DNA of 43,426 bases from Christiangramia sp. (GTDB lineage Bacteria > Bacteroidota > Bacteroidia > Flavobacteriales > Flavobacteriaceae), in the NCBI RefSeq assembly GCF_029937855.1, contig NZ_JAPYPC010000031.1, positions 1 to 43,426 on the forward strand, given 5' to 3'. The position numbers were made by a program, and so were the translations under genes. How positions within the stretch are numbered: the first letter of the stretch is position 1; every line of letters starts with the position of its first letter. Below are positions 1 through 9,351 of this stretch, one piece after another. The notes beneath the pieces were generated by a model. It worked only from the letters and a program-made list of their open reading frames with translations. It made no database searches and was not told the DNA's origin.

Positions 1-3
1 AAA

Positions 4-77
4 CTTGCGCATGGTTCCTGTGCTGTTTTTATAGCGTACGGGAAGTTAAGCGTAATGTAAAAACAACATAGGGCGCA
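4..77. repeat. 74-bp hairpin repeat, copy 1 (left of fructan locus)
   Basis: This copy matches 12197-12270 over its full length with only a handful of substitutions. It can fold into a long imperfect hairpin: TGCGC at 6-10 pairs with GCGCA at 73-77, 17-32 pairs with 57-72 with one mismatch, and TACG at 37-40 pairs with CGTA at 51-54. An unpaired stretch at 11-16 on one side makes the stem asymmetric. The central part is the most conserved between copies. It contains no gene. The folded, asymmetric shape recalls integron attC sites, but no integron integrase is present and core sites were not confirmed. Confidence 0.8.
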
Positions 78-270
78 CCTACATATACGATTGTGGCAAC
101 TGGGTTGGCCGTTTTAATATTGCGATTCTACCATTGATATAGCTTAGCTAGTTTCCTACCTTATCATCTTTGTATTGTCCCCATTTACAATAGAATTATA
201 ATTTTATTTGAGCTTTCTGGTGTTAAATAATCTTTAAATTCTATTTTAGAAGGTAGATTAAAACTAATCA

Positions 271-2994
271 ATGAAGTCTCTAATTAAGTTTCTACATCTC
301 ATATTTATTTTTTTATTATTTATCTCATGCAATCGGGAAAATATTGAAGATAAATATAAAATCGGTTTCTCACAGGCGATGACCACAGATAATTGGCGTA
401 GGGAAATGAACAAATCCATGAAGCTGGAAGCCGCTTTACATCCGAATGTCGTACTCGAAATTAAGGATGGAGAGAATAGTATAGCTAGACAAATTATTCA
501 GATTGAAGAGTTTATCAAAGATGATATAGATGTACTCGTAGTTTCTCCTATTCAGTCCATCCCTATCACCCCGGTTATTGAAAGGGCTATGAATGCGGGA
601 ATCCCAACGATAGTTATAGACAGAAAGATTGAAGGAAGCAATTTTACGGCTTATATAGGTGCAAATAATATTGAGGTAGGGCGCAATGCCGCCAAATATA
701 TTATATCTAATTCAAAAGGACCAGCAAATATTTTTGAGATCACCGGCGAAGAAGGTTCTTCTCCTGCCTTTGAGAGAAGCGAAGGCTTTAGAGGAACGAT
801 CAATCAGGTTTCAGAGTTTAAAATCACTCATACTATTAAAGGAAATTGGGAAAAGGCCTCTATAGAAACTGAATTATCAAATCTTTTAGATTCCATTGAG
901 CCACCTAAATATATTTTTGCACATAACGACCGAATGGCTTTAGGAGCCTGGGAAGTTGTGAAAAAAAAATCTCTTGAAGATCAAATTGAAATCATCGGAG
1001 TGGATGGCCTATTTGGCCCTAATGGGGGTATCCAGTTAGTAAAGGATAATATTCTGGCCGCGACCGTGCTCTATCCAACGGGAGGCATGGAAGCAATAAA
1101 GCTGGCAGAGGATATACTTAATAATGAAAGTATAGATAAAAGTAACATCCTCAAAACAGTTATTATTGATTCTGTGAATGTTGGTATTATGCAAAATCAG
1201 TTTGATAAGATGAACCAACAGCAAAATGATATTGAAAATCAACAAGCTGTTATAGACAGACAGATCCAGACCTATAATTCACAATCTGAACTTGTTCAGT
1301 TGATGATAGTCTTATTAAGTTTGCTTTTAATATTAACTATCTGGAGTATTTATCTTGTGGTTAAACTTAGAAAAAGAAAACGAAATCTTGAATCAAATAA
1401 TACTAAAATTACAGCTCAACGAAATAAGATTAAGGAATTTGCCGACAAGTTAAAAATTTCCAATGAAAGTAAGATTAACTTTTTTACCGCATTATCGCAT
1501 GAATTCAAAACGCCCTTAACGCTTATTACAAGTTCAATCGAATCTATTTCAGAACGTCCGTTAAGAGAATCTCAAGAAATCACCTACGAAACCAATCTTA
1601 TAATCAATAACTCCAGAAGATTATTAAGGCTAATAAATGAGCTATTGGATTTTAAAAAATTAGAAAATGGAACTTTTATACTCAGACCTACAAGAACTAA
1701 AATCAAGACCTTTTTAGAAAATATTGTAAATGATTTTAAAAGTGAAGCCGTAAAGAAATCTATTGAATTAAAATTTTTTTCAAAATCTGATGATCTGGAA
1801 GTATATATTGACAGGGAAATGATGGATAAGGTTTTCTTCAATATTTTGTCAAATGCCTTCAAGTTCACACCAAAGAATGGATCCATCCAAATTTCAATTG
1901 AAGAAGATGAAGAGCATATTAAAATTATTTTCAAGGATTCAGGAATTGGAATTCCGAAAGAAGAATTCCAACATATTTTCGATCCTTATATGCAAGGCAG
2001 CAATAATTCAAAACCTAGTTCGGGGCTAGGTTTATATATTACCAGGCAATTTGTAGAATTGCATAAAGGAAAAATCGTTGTTTCCTCTCGTCAGGGAGCT
2101 GAATTTAAAATTTCGTTATTGAAAGGCTTCTCACATTTAAATGAATATGATTTTACTGATATTCGGCAAAAAGATGAGGGTGAAGACCGCCGCAATATAA
2201 GAGAAGTCACTATTCCGGAAAATTTTTCTAAAAATATTAATTTAAATGAAAATGCAGAATCTGTTCTAATTATTGAAGATAATATGGAACTCTCCTATTT
2301 ACTTCAGAAGAGATTAAGTTCTGAGTATCATGTCCAAATTTCCGATGGAAGCGATGGAGTTGAGAAAGCTCTGGAATTAATTCCAGATATTATTATTTGT
2401 GATATCCATTTACCTGATAAGGATGGCTTTGAAATTTGCACAGAATTAAAGAATGATTTGCGAACCTCTCATATCCCAACTATAATCCTAACAGCTTTAA
2501 ATGATCAGGAATCCAGGCTGAAGGCCTTAAAGGCTGGTGCAGATGTTTATATCACCAAACCATTCAGTAATGAGATTCTTATGGAGTCTATAAAATCAGC
2601 TCTGTTCAACCGGGAAAAGCTTCGATATTATTATACAAATAGAATAGACAAAGTAACCGATGAGAATTTCGCCGGAGCTGAGCAGTTGTTTTTGAGGGAG
2701 CTTAATACTTTGGTGGATGCTAATCTTAAAAATTCTGCATTTACTGTAGAGGATTTGGCCTTGAAATTAGAAATTTCGCGAGTACAATTATATAGAAAAA
2801 TTAAAGCGCTGTTGGGAATTAGTGTTAATGAATATATTAATTCTCAGCGTTTGCGTAAAGCTAAAATCCTTCTACAGGAATCTGATATGAATATTTCACA
2901 AATAGCTTATGACGTTGGGTATTCTTCTCCAGGTTATTTTTCTACATCTTTTAAGAAAGAATATGGAGTTTCTCCAAAAGAGATAAAACCCTGA
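271..2994 (+). CDS. Hybrid two-component system regulator with periplasmic sugar-binding domain (fructose-sensing type)
   Basis: Senses a sugar in the periplasm and activates the adjacent fructan genes. The 907-residue protein has an N-terminal signal segment ending near FISC (about residue 20) and a LacI/ribose-binding-type periplasmic domain (about 30-310). A short coiled stretch, a membrane helix at about 340-365 and a histidine kinase follow, with phospho-acceptor His410 in SHEFKTPL, N box Asn528, G1 DSGIG at about 556 and G2 GLGLYI at about 585. The receiver domain has Asp711 and Lys763, and an AraC-type DNA-binding domain occupies about 800-907. This architecture, with a binding-protein sensor rather than propellers, is that of Bacteroides thetaiotaomicron BT1754, which binds fructose; the GH32 neighbour supports the same ligand. 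All catalytic residues are present. Specificity is inferred from context. Confidence 0.93.
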   Translation: MKSLIKFLHLIFIFLLFISCNRENIEDKYKIGFSQAMTTDNWRREMNKSMKLEAALHPNVVLEIKDGENSIARQIIQIEEFIKDDIDVLVVSPIQSIPITPVIERAMNAGIPTIVIDRKIEGSNFTAYIGANNIEVGRNAAKYIISNSKGPANIFEITGEEGSSPAFERSEGFRGTINQVSEFKITHTIKGNWEKASIETELSNLLDSIEPPKYIFAHNDRMALGAWEVVKKKSLEDQIEIIGVDGLFGPNGGIQLVKDNILAATVLYPTGGMEAIKLAEDILNNESIDKSNILKTVIIDSVNVGIMQNQFDKMNQQQNDIENQQAVIDRQIQTYNSQSELVQLMIVLLSLLLILTIWSIYLVVKLRKRKRNLESNNTKITAQRNKIKEFADKLKISNESKINFFTALSHEFKTPLTLITSSIESISERPLRESQEITYETNLIINNSRRLLRLINELLDFKKLENGTFILRPTRTKIKTFLENIVNDFKSEAVKKSIELKFFSKSDDLEVYIDREMMDKVFFNILSNAFKFTPKNGSIQISIEEDEEHIKIIFKDSGIGIPKEEFQHIFDPYMQGSNNSKPSSGLGLYITRQFVELHKGKIVVSSRQGAEFKISLLKGFSHLNEYDFTDIRQKDEGEDRRNIREVTIPENFSKNINLNENAESVLIIEDNMELSYLLQKRLSSEYHVQISDGSDGVEKALELIPDIIICDIHLPDKDGFEICTELKNDLRTSHIPTIILTALNDQESRLKALKAGADVYITKPFSNEILMESIKSALFNREKLRYYYTNRIDKVTDENFAGAEQLFLRELNTLVDANLKNSAFTVEDLALKLEISRVQLYRKIKALLGISVNEYINSQRLRKAKILLQESDMNISQIAYDVGYSSPGYFSTSFKKEYGVSPKEIKP

Positions 2995-3025
2995 TTTAGT
3001 CAAAAGATAAATTTCTCTATTAACC

Positions 3026-3054
3026 ATGATACATATTTGTAATTATAGTATCAT
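3026..3054. promoter_or_regulatory. Inverted repeat downstream of regulator gene, possible operator
   Basis: ATGATAC at 3026-3032 and GTATCAT at 3048-3054 are perfect 7-bp arms separated by 15 bases. They lie in the 233-bp gap between the regulator and the transporter. There is no T-tract, so a terminator is less likely than a binding site. Binding of the AraC domain is a guess. Confidence 0.25.
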
Positions 3055-3172
3055 ATTTAAAACTATATCGATTTCGTGTTTTTATCGGTTATCTTCTAAA
3101 GCCCTACCAATAAAGAGTTTAACTAAAAATTCACTATTCCTTAACATTATTGAAACTATTTGCTGAATTATT

Positions 3173-3192
3173 AAAATATAGCGAGATATTTT
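3173..3192. promoter_or_regulatory. AT-rich dyad upstream of sugar porter, possible operator or promoter
   Basis: AAAATAT at 3173-3179 and ATATTTT at 3186-3192 form a dyad 35 bases before the transporter start. It is the dyad closest to the start of the predicted transporter-GH32-SusC-SusD operon, so it is a candidate site for the hybrid regulator. No clear TAnnTTTG box was found here. Confidence 0.25.
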
Positions 3193-3227
3193 AAACATAA
3201 TTTAGTTTTTAGATAAAATAATTAAGG

Positions 3228-4568
3228 ATGAATAAAATTATCACCTGGTCTATAAGTGCTGCACTCGCCGGTTTCTTATTTGGATTTGATACGGTTGTCA
3301 TTTCAGGGGCAGACAAACAGCTTCAAGAATTATGGAATACAACAGATGCTTTCCATGGTTCTGTTGTAATGGCTATGGCATTATGGGGTACTGTAATAGG
3401 CGCTATTTTTGGAGGAATCCCTACCAATAAATGGGGAAGGAAAAATACTCTTATAATTATAGGAGTTCTATATTTTGTTTCAGCCTTAGGATCTGCATTT
3501 GTTAATGACCCTATTAGTTTTGCTGTGTTCCGGTTTCTTGGTGGATTGGGAGTGGGAGCTTCAACGATAGCAGCTCCTGCATATGTGTCAGAAATTGCTC
3601 CCGCCAGTCAAAGGGGAAAACTTGTCTCTCTTTATCAATTCAATATAGTATTGGGAATTCTTATCGCTTTTCTTTCTAATTACTTATTACGAAATACAGG
3701 AGCACAACCATGGAGATGGATGGTTGGTATTGAAGCTTTGCCTGCCCTTATTTATGTTGTTTTTGTATTCTTTATTCCAAGAAGTCCAAGATGGCTTGTT
3801 TCGAAAGGAAGAATAGAGGAGTCTAAAAAGGTCTTGCAAACTCTCAATCCAAATATTGATGTTAGCAACAAAATTATGGAAATCCAAGAGCTAGACGCAA
3901 AGGAGAAAACAGGGGAGAATATTTTCATGAAAAAGTATCGTTTTCCATTAATGCTTGCTTTTCTTATCGCTTTTTTTAATCAATTATCAGGTATAAATGC
4001 CTTTCTTTATTACGCACCAAGAATTTTCGAATCTGCAGGTTTAGGAGAAAGCACCGCGCTACTTAGCAGTATTGGAATTGGTGTGGTAAATCTATTGTTT
4101 ACACTTTTAGGGGTCTTTCTTATTGATAGATTAGGTAGAAAACAATTAATGCTTTATGGCTCCGTAGGATATATAATTTCTTTGTCCCTGGTCGCTGCAG
4201 CATTCTTCTTAAACTGGGGCGGCCTCTGGGTTCCAATTTTTTTGTTTTTATTCATAGCATCCCATGCTATTGGGCAGGGAGCGGTAATCTGGGTATTTAT
4301 ATCTGAAATTTTCCCGAACAGACTAAGAGCTTCAGGACAGGCCTTTGGTTCTTCAACACATTGGGTGCTGGCAGCAATAATTCCATCTTCCATCCCATTT
4401 CTGTTTTCAAGTATAGGTCCGGGATACGTATTTGCCTTCTTTGCTTTTATGATGATTCTGCAGCTAATCTTCGTAATTTTTATGATGCCGGAAACCAAAG
4501 GAAAATCTCTAGAGAAACTTAGTGAAGAATTTTCCCTTAATCACAATATATCAATTTCAAATAATTAA
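3228..4568 (+). CDS. MFS sugar porter, predicted fructose transporter
   Basis: Inner-membrane sugar:H+ symporter, probably carrying fructose released in the periplasm into the cytoplasm. The 446-residue protein has about 12 hydrophobic segments and the sugar-porter signatures: WGRK in the loop after helix 2 (about residue 69), PRSPRWL before the central loop (about 184-190), QLSGINAFLYY in helix 7, DRLGRK after helix 8, and PETKGKSLE after the last helix. It is the first gene of the likely operon with GH32, SusC and SusD, and ends 5 bases before the GH32 start. A transporter of this kind next to a fructokinase also occurs in the B. thetaiotaomicron fructan locus. The substrate is inferred from neighbours. 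Confidence 0.9.
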   Translation: MNKIITWSISAALAGFLFGFDTVVISGADKQLQELWNTTDAFHGSVVMAMALWGTVIGAIFGGIPTNKWGRKNTLIIIGVLYFVSALGSAFVNDPISFAVFRFLGGLGVGASTIAAPAYVSEIAPASQRGKLVSLYQFNIVLGILIAFLSNYLLRNTGAQPWRWMVGIEALPALIYVVFVFFIPRSPRWLVSKGRIEESKKVLQTLNPNIDVSNKIMEIQELDAKEKTGENIFMKKYRFPLMLAFLIAFFNQLSGINAFLYYAPRIFESAGLGESTALLSSIGIGVVNLLFTLLGVFLIDRLGRKQLMLYGSVGYIISLSLVAAAFFLNWGGLWVPIFLFLFIASHAIGQGAVIWVFISEIFPNRLRASGQAFGSSTHWVLAAIIPSSIPFLFSSIGPGYVFAFFAFMMILQLIFVIFMMPETKGKSLEKLSEEFSLNHNISISNN

Positions 4569-4573
4569 TCCAC

Positions 4574-6178
4574 ATGAAAAGAATAGTCAATTTAATAGTA
4601 TGCATGGTACTCTTCCTTTGCCTTTTTATCTCCTGTAATGGTTTTAAACAGAATTCCGAAAAAAATTCTGAAAAGGCCATAGCGGAAGTTCAAAAAGATG
4701 AGGATTTTCGTCCTAACTTCCATTTTACGCCTGAAAATAACTGGATGAACGATCCTAATGGGATGTTTTATTTTAACGGTTATTTCCACCTGTATTTTCA
4801 ACATTACCCTGAGGATAATGTATGGGGCCCCATGCATTGGGGTCATGCAATTAGCACCGATATGGTGACCTGGAAAGAGCAGCCTATTGCAATCTATCCA
4901 GACGAAAAAGGATATATTTTTTCCGGAAGTGCGGTAGTAGATAAGAACAATACTTCCGGCTTCGGAAAAGATGGTAAGACACCTATAGTAGCAATGTTTA
5001 CTTATCATGATCCTGAAGGAGAGAAGAAGGGTGAGAAAGATTATCAATCCCAGGCGATTGCATATAGCCTGGATGAAGGGCAAACCTGGACCAAATATGA
5101 AGCGAACCCCGTAATTGAAAATCCTGGAATTAAAGATTTTCGGGATCCAAAAATAACTTGGGATGGAATTCATCAGCAATGGGTGATGGTCCTTGCCACC
5201 TACGAGAAAACTTTGTTCTATACTTCTGAGAACCTAAAAAGCTGGACTCGACAGTCTGATTTTGGAGAAGGTATTGGAGCACATGGTGGAGTGTGGGAAT
5301 GTCCGGATTTTTTTCCCATGTATGTTGGAGATACTGATGAAGTGAAATGGGTGCTAATTCAGAGCCTGAACCCTGGTGGATATAATGGTGGATCTGGGAC
5401 ACAGTACTTTATTGGTGATTTTGATGGTAAAACATTTACTCCGGTTAAACAAATGGAAAACCTGGGAAAAGATCACTCCTACTGGCTGGATTTTGGAAAA
5501 GACAATTATGCCGGAGTCACCTGGGCAAATATTCCTGAAGAGAATGGCAGAACCTTATTTATGGGCTGGATGTCCAACTGGCAATATGCCCAGAAGGTAC
5601 CAACAGAAACTTGGCGAAGTGCAATGACTATTGCGCGCGAATTGCAATTGGAAAAAATGGATAATAATTATATCATCAGTTCTACTCCGGTAAATGAACT
5701 AAAGAGCTATCGCAGTAAGAATTATAAAGACCAGAATGTTCAAATAGAAGGAAATACAAAAATCATCGATTCAGCTAAAATAGATCTTACCAGTGCAGAG
5801 ATAAGATTTAAAATTTCAAGTCTTCAGGATTCAAAATATCAGTTCAAACTTTCTAATGCTTCTGGGGATGAGCTTCTTTTTGGATATGATCATTCCTCTC
5901 AGGAATTTTTTATTGACAGGTCTAAAGCCGGTCAGACCGAATTTTCTGAAGATTTCGCAAATAAAGTTTCTACAGCCCCTCGAATATCAAATTCAGAAGA
6001 TTTAAGGGGTATAATAATTCTGGATAAAACTTCCATTGAATTATTCTTTGATGAAGGAAAAACGGTAATGACTGAAATTTTCTTTCCAAACCAACCATGG
6101 GAAACACTTTCGGTCAATTCCGAAAAAGGATCATTTACCCTGGATGAAATAGAAGCCTATCAATTAAAATTTAACTAA
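4574..6178 (+). CDS. GH32 fructan hydrolase lipoprotein (levanase/inulinase type)
   Basis: Cleaves beta-fructosidic bonds in levan, inulin or sucrose. The three GH32 catalytic motifs are intact: WMNDPNG at 57-63 with nucleophile Asp60, RDP at 190-192 with the transition-state Asp191, and ECP at 242-244 with acid/base Glu242. A five-bladed propeller (about 45-360) is followed by the usual beta-sandwich module (about 380-530). A signal segment ends in LFISC, so the protein is probably a lipoprotein of the periplasm or cell surface. At 534 residues it has family-typical length. It follows the transporter by 5 bases and precedes SusC by 10. Endo versus exo action and linkage preference cannot be read from the sequence. 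Confidence 0.95.
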   Translation: MKRIVNLIVCMVLFLCLFISCNGFKQNSEKNSEKAIAEVQKDEDFRPNFHFTPENNWMNDPNGMFYFNGYFHLYFQHYPEDNVWGPMHWGHAISTDMVTWKEQPIAIYPDEKGYIFSGSAVVDKNNTSGFGKDGKTPIVAMFTYHDPEGEKKGEKDYQSQAIAYSLDEGQTWTKYEANPVIENPGIKDFRDPKITWDGIHQQWVMVLATYEKTLFYTSENLKSWTRQSDFGEGIGAHGGVWECPDFFPMYVGDTDEVKWVLIQSLNPGGYNGGSGTQYFIGDFDGKTFTPVKQMENLGKDHSYWLDFGKDNYAGVTWANIPEENGRTLFMGWMSNWQYAQKVPTETWRSAMTIARELQLEKMDNNYIISSTPVNELKSYRSKNYKDQNVQIEGNTKIIDSAKIDLTSAEIRFKISSLQDSKYQFKLSNASGDELLFGYDHSSQEFFIDRSKAGQTEFSEDFANKVSTAPRISNSEDLRGIIILDKTSIELFFDEGKTVMTEIFFPNQPWETLSVNSEKGSFTLDEIEAYQLKFN

Positions 6179-6188
6179 AACTAATATT

Positions 6189-9100
6189 ATGAGATTAAAA
6201 CTAATTTTACTCATTCTTTTTATAGTGCCCATAAGTTTTCTTTCGGCACAAGAAATCGAGGTTTCGGGAACCGTTACTACAGCCGAGGAAGGAATGCCTC
6301 TTCCGGGTACCTCGGTATTCGTTAAGGGCACAAGCAATGGAACATCCACAGATTTCGATGGAAATTACCTTCTGCAAAATGTTCCGGAAGATGGCGTGCT
6401 GGTATTCACTTTTGTGGGATATAAAGAAACAGAGATACCTGTAAATAGCAATACACAGATAGATGTAGCATTGCAGGCAGATGCTGCTTTATTAGATGAA
6501 GTTGTACTTACCGGTTATTCAAGAGAAAGAAAGGTAGATGTAACCGGAGCTATCACGGTGGTCGAAACGGCGCCTTTAGAGGGGCAAAGTAGAAGTTCAG
6601 GTAATGCCATGCAGGCATTACAGGGAAGAGTTCCTGGATTATTTGTAGAAAAATCAGGAGATCCAACCGGCGCAAGCAGTAGGGTTCTTATTAGGGGTAT
6701 AACCACCCTAGGTAATAATGATCCATTATATGTAATAGATGGAGTTCCTACCCAAAGACAGGAAGTATTCTCTTCTCTTAATCCAGATGCTATAGAATCT
6801 ATTCAGGTACTTAAAGATGCTTCAGCTTCTTCCCTATATGGAGCAAGAGCGGGTAATGGTGTGATCGTGGTTACCACCAAGAATAAAAGTGGACGTGCAG
6901 AGAAAGTAAGTGTGAGTTTCAATTCAAATTTTTCAGTACAGTCTGAAAAACAACAACGTTACGACATGCTCAATGCATTACAGAGAGGCGAGGTTTTATG
7001 GAGAGCTTCTGTAAATGATGGTGCCGATCCTGCTTCCGGTTATGGAGAAATTTATAATTTTGACTGGAATATGGATTTTGATAATCCTGTATTAAATAAT
7101 GTATCAGTAAGGCCGTTTGTTGGAGGAGACGAAACTGTTCCAGTGGGAGATACCGACTGGCAGGAAGAAACTTATGAAACAGGATATGTTTACAATAATG
7201 AACTAACTGTTTCAGCTAATTCTGAAAAATCTTCATTCCTTGTAAATCTTGGTCATCTTAAGAATACAGGTATTCTTAAATACACCAATTATGAACGTTA
7301 TACAGCTAAGATCAATGCAAATACAAGTTTGTTTGAAGATAAGGTGCGTTTTGGTGTAAATACTCAGTTTTCAACCTCAGACGAAACGCTGGCATCTCCC
7401 GATGTAGGAAATGCACCTACTCCTGGTTTGGCTATATCCCTTGCTCCAACAATTCCTGTATACGATATTAATGGAAATTTCGCAGGACCTATTGGAGCCG
7501 GGTATTCAGACAGAAATAACCCTGTATTGATACAATTTTTAAATCGCTGGGATAATGCCGAAAAAAATAATTTCTTCGGAAATATTTATGTTGAGGCAGA
7601 TCTTCTGGAGAATTTAACTTTTAGATCCAGTTTTGGTATAGATTTTAGCGATTTCAAAAGAAAAGATATAGAGCCACGAGTAAATAACGGCTTTATAACC
7701 AGAAGTAATAACAGCCTCACATTTGATACTAATAAGTACACGAGTGTAGTTTTTACAAATACGCTTAACTATAAGCTGGAACTGGGAGATCATAATTTTG
7801 GTGTTCTCCTGGGGTTAGAATCTGTTAAGAACGATTTTGATAGAGTGCTTGCAAGAGCTGAGGGTTTTGCCGTTGAAGAAGAATCTTACTTTGTACTCGA
7901 TGCCGGGACAGGTGCCAGAACTTCAAACGGAAATTCTTCAGGTAGCAGATTGCTTTCTCAATTTGGTAAGGTAAACTATTCCTTTGATAATAGATATTTA
8001 GCTTCTGTGACTGTGCGTAGAGATGGTTCTTCCAGGTTTGGGAAGAATAATCGATACGGTGTTTTTCCAGCAGTGACTGCAGGTTGGAGGTTAAGTAATG
8101 AAGATTTTTTAAATGAAAGCGAAATTATTACAAACCTTAAGCTAAGAGCTGGTTATGGTGAAGTGGGGAACCAGTCTATTGGAGACCTTGCCAGATTCGG
8201 ACTTTATGAAGCGAGATACGGGTCAACTCTTTCTCAATTTACCGGGGGGTTCTTTGAGCAATATTATAATGTAGGTACTGCTTACGATATCAATGGAAAT
8301 AATACAGGAAACTTGCCTTCTGGTTTTGTTTCTGTTCAGGCTGAGAATCCAGACCTTAAATGGGAAACCACTAAAGAATGGAACTTTGGGGTAGACTTTG
8401 GACTTTTTGATAATAAACTGAGCGGTTCGTTTGATTATTTTACAAGGGAGACAGTAGATATTTTAACCACTCCTCCCATTCCTTCTGTACTTGGAGAAGG
8501 ACAGCAGCGGGTTTTAAATGGAGCTACAACGGAGACTAAAGGTTGGGAGTTTGCCCTTGCATATAGCAATACTTTAGATAATGGGCTTACTTTTTCGGTG
8601 TCAACCAATCTATCTTCCTTTTCGGATGAGATTACATTTCTACCTGAAGAAGTACGCGCAGGATTCCCGGGAACAGCAGAAAACTCTATACTGGGACAAT
8701 CTCAATTTTCCATATTTGGATACAGAACAGATGGATTGTTTCAAAGCCAGGAGGATATAGATAATTCTCCGGAACAGGTAGGTGCCCGCCCAGGAGGTAT
8801 CAAGTTTCAAGACCTTAATGGTGATAATGTTATAGATACTGACGACCGTGATTTCATAGGGACAACTTTACCAGACCTTGAATATGGTGTTAGAATAGAC
8901 CTTGGATATAAGAACTGGGATTTTTCAGTATTTGGATCTGGCGTGACAGGAAGAATTGGTCAGGATCCTTATATATTCTGGAACAATTTCGTTCAGGGAA
9001 GGGAAAATGCCGGGCTTGGTGTGCTAGATGCATGGACCCCAACCAATACAGATACCGATATTCCTTCCTTATCACTGGCATTTAACGACTTGAGAACTTC

Positions 9101-9341
9101 CGATTATTTGTACAGGAATAATTCATATTTCAAGATTAGAAACGCCCAGTTAGGATATTCCCTGCCTGAGGCTCTAATTGAAAAACTAGGTGTCCTGGAA
9201 AGCTTCAGAATATATCTTCAGGGAGAAAACCTGTTTTGGTTTACACCTAATGATTATATAGGATCTGATCCGGAAAGAACAGATGTAAATCGAATCCCTG
9301 TACCTACCGTGGTTTCCCTTGGTCTAAACGTGAATTTTTAA
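6189..9341 (+). CDS. SusC/RagA-type TonB-dependent outer-membrane transporter
   Basis: Imports fructo-oligosaccharides across the outer membrane using TonB energy. The signal peptide ends near FLSAQ (about residue 21). A carboxypeptidase-regulatory-like domain occupies about 24-95, with the characteristic GTSV and TDFDGNY segments. The TonB box region DEVVLTGYSR is at about 103-112, the plug domain at about 115-220, and a 22-strand barrel fills the rest, ending in the aromatic LGLNVNF. At 1050 residues it is full length and uninterrupted. It lies 10 bases after the GH32 gene and 10 before SusD, consistent with one transcript. The substrate is inferred from the GH32 neighbour. Confidence 0.96.
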   Translation: MRLKLILLILFIVPISFLSAQEIEVSGTVTTAEEGMPLPGTSVFVKGTSNGTSTDFDGNYLLQNVPEDGVLVFTFVGYKETEIPVNSNTQIDVALQADAALLDEVVLTGYSRERKVDVTGAITVVETAPLEGQSRSSGNAMQALQGRVPGLFVEKSGDPTGASSRVLIRGITTLGNNDPLYVIDGVPTQRQEVFSSLNPDAIESIQVLKDASASSLYGARAGNGVIVVTTKNKSGRAEKVSVSFNSNFSVQSEKQQRYDMLNALQRGEVLWRASVNDGADPASGYGEIYNFDWNMDFDNPVLNNVSVRPFVGGDETVPVGDTDWQEETYETGYVYNNELTVSANSEKSSFLVNLGHLKNTGILKYTNYERYTAKINANTSLFEDKVRFGVNTQFSTSDETLASPDVGNAPTPGLAISLAPTIPVYDINGNFAGPIGAGYSDRNNPVLIQFLNRWDNAEKNNFFGNIYVEADLLENLTFRSSFGIDFSDFKRKDIEPRVNNGFITRSNNSLTFDTNKYTSVVFTNTLNYKLELGDHNFGVLLGLESVKNDFDRVLARAEGFAVEEESYFVLDAGTGARTSNGNSSGSRLLSQFGKVNYSFDNRYLASVTVRRDGSSRFGKNNRYGVFPAVTAGWRLSNEDFLNESEIITNLKLRAGYGEVGNQSIGDLARFGLYEARYGSTLSQFTGGFFEQYYNVGTAYDINGNNTGNLPSGFVSVQAENPDLKWETTKEWNFGVDFGLFDNKLSGSFDYFTRETVDILTTPPIPSVLGEGQQRVLNGATTETKGWEFALAYSNTLDNGLTFSVSTNLSSFSDEITFLPEEVRAGFPGTAENSILGQSQFSIFGYRTDGLFQSQEDIDNSPEQVGARPGGIKFQDLNGDNVIDTDDRDFIGTTLPDLEYGVRIDLGYKNWDFSVFGSGVTGRIGQDPYIFWNNFVQGRENAGLGVLDAWTPTNTDTDIPSLSLAFNDLRTSDYLYRNNSYFKIRNAQLGYSLPEALIEKLGVLESFRIYLQGENLFWFTPNDYIGSDPERTDVNRIPVPTVVSLGLNVNF

Positions 9342-9351
9342 AAATACAATC

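Noticed and set aside
1-270. Left attachment site matching the tRNA-Leu 3' end
   Set aside because: No stretch resembling the T arm or acceptor stem of the tRNA was seen in these bases.
4592-5179. 195-codon antisense frame within the GH32 gene
   Set aside because: The sense strand encodes all GH32 motifs; the antisense product has no domain pattern and is a frame shadow.
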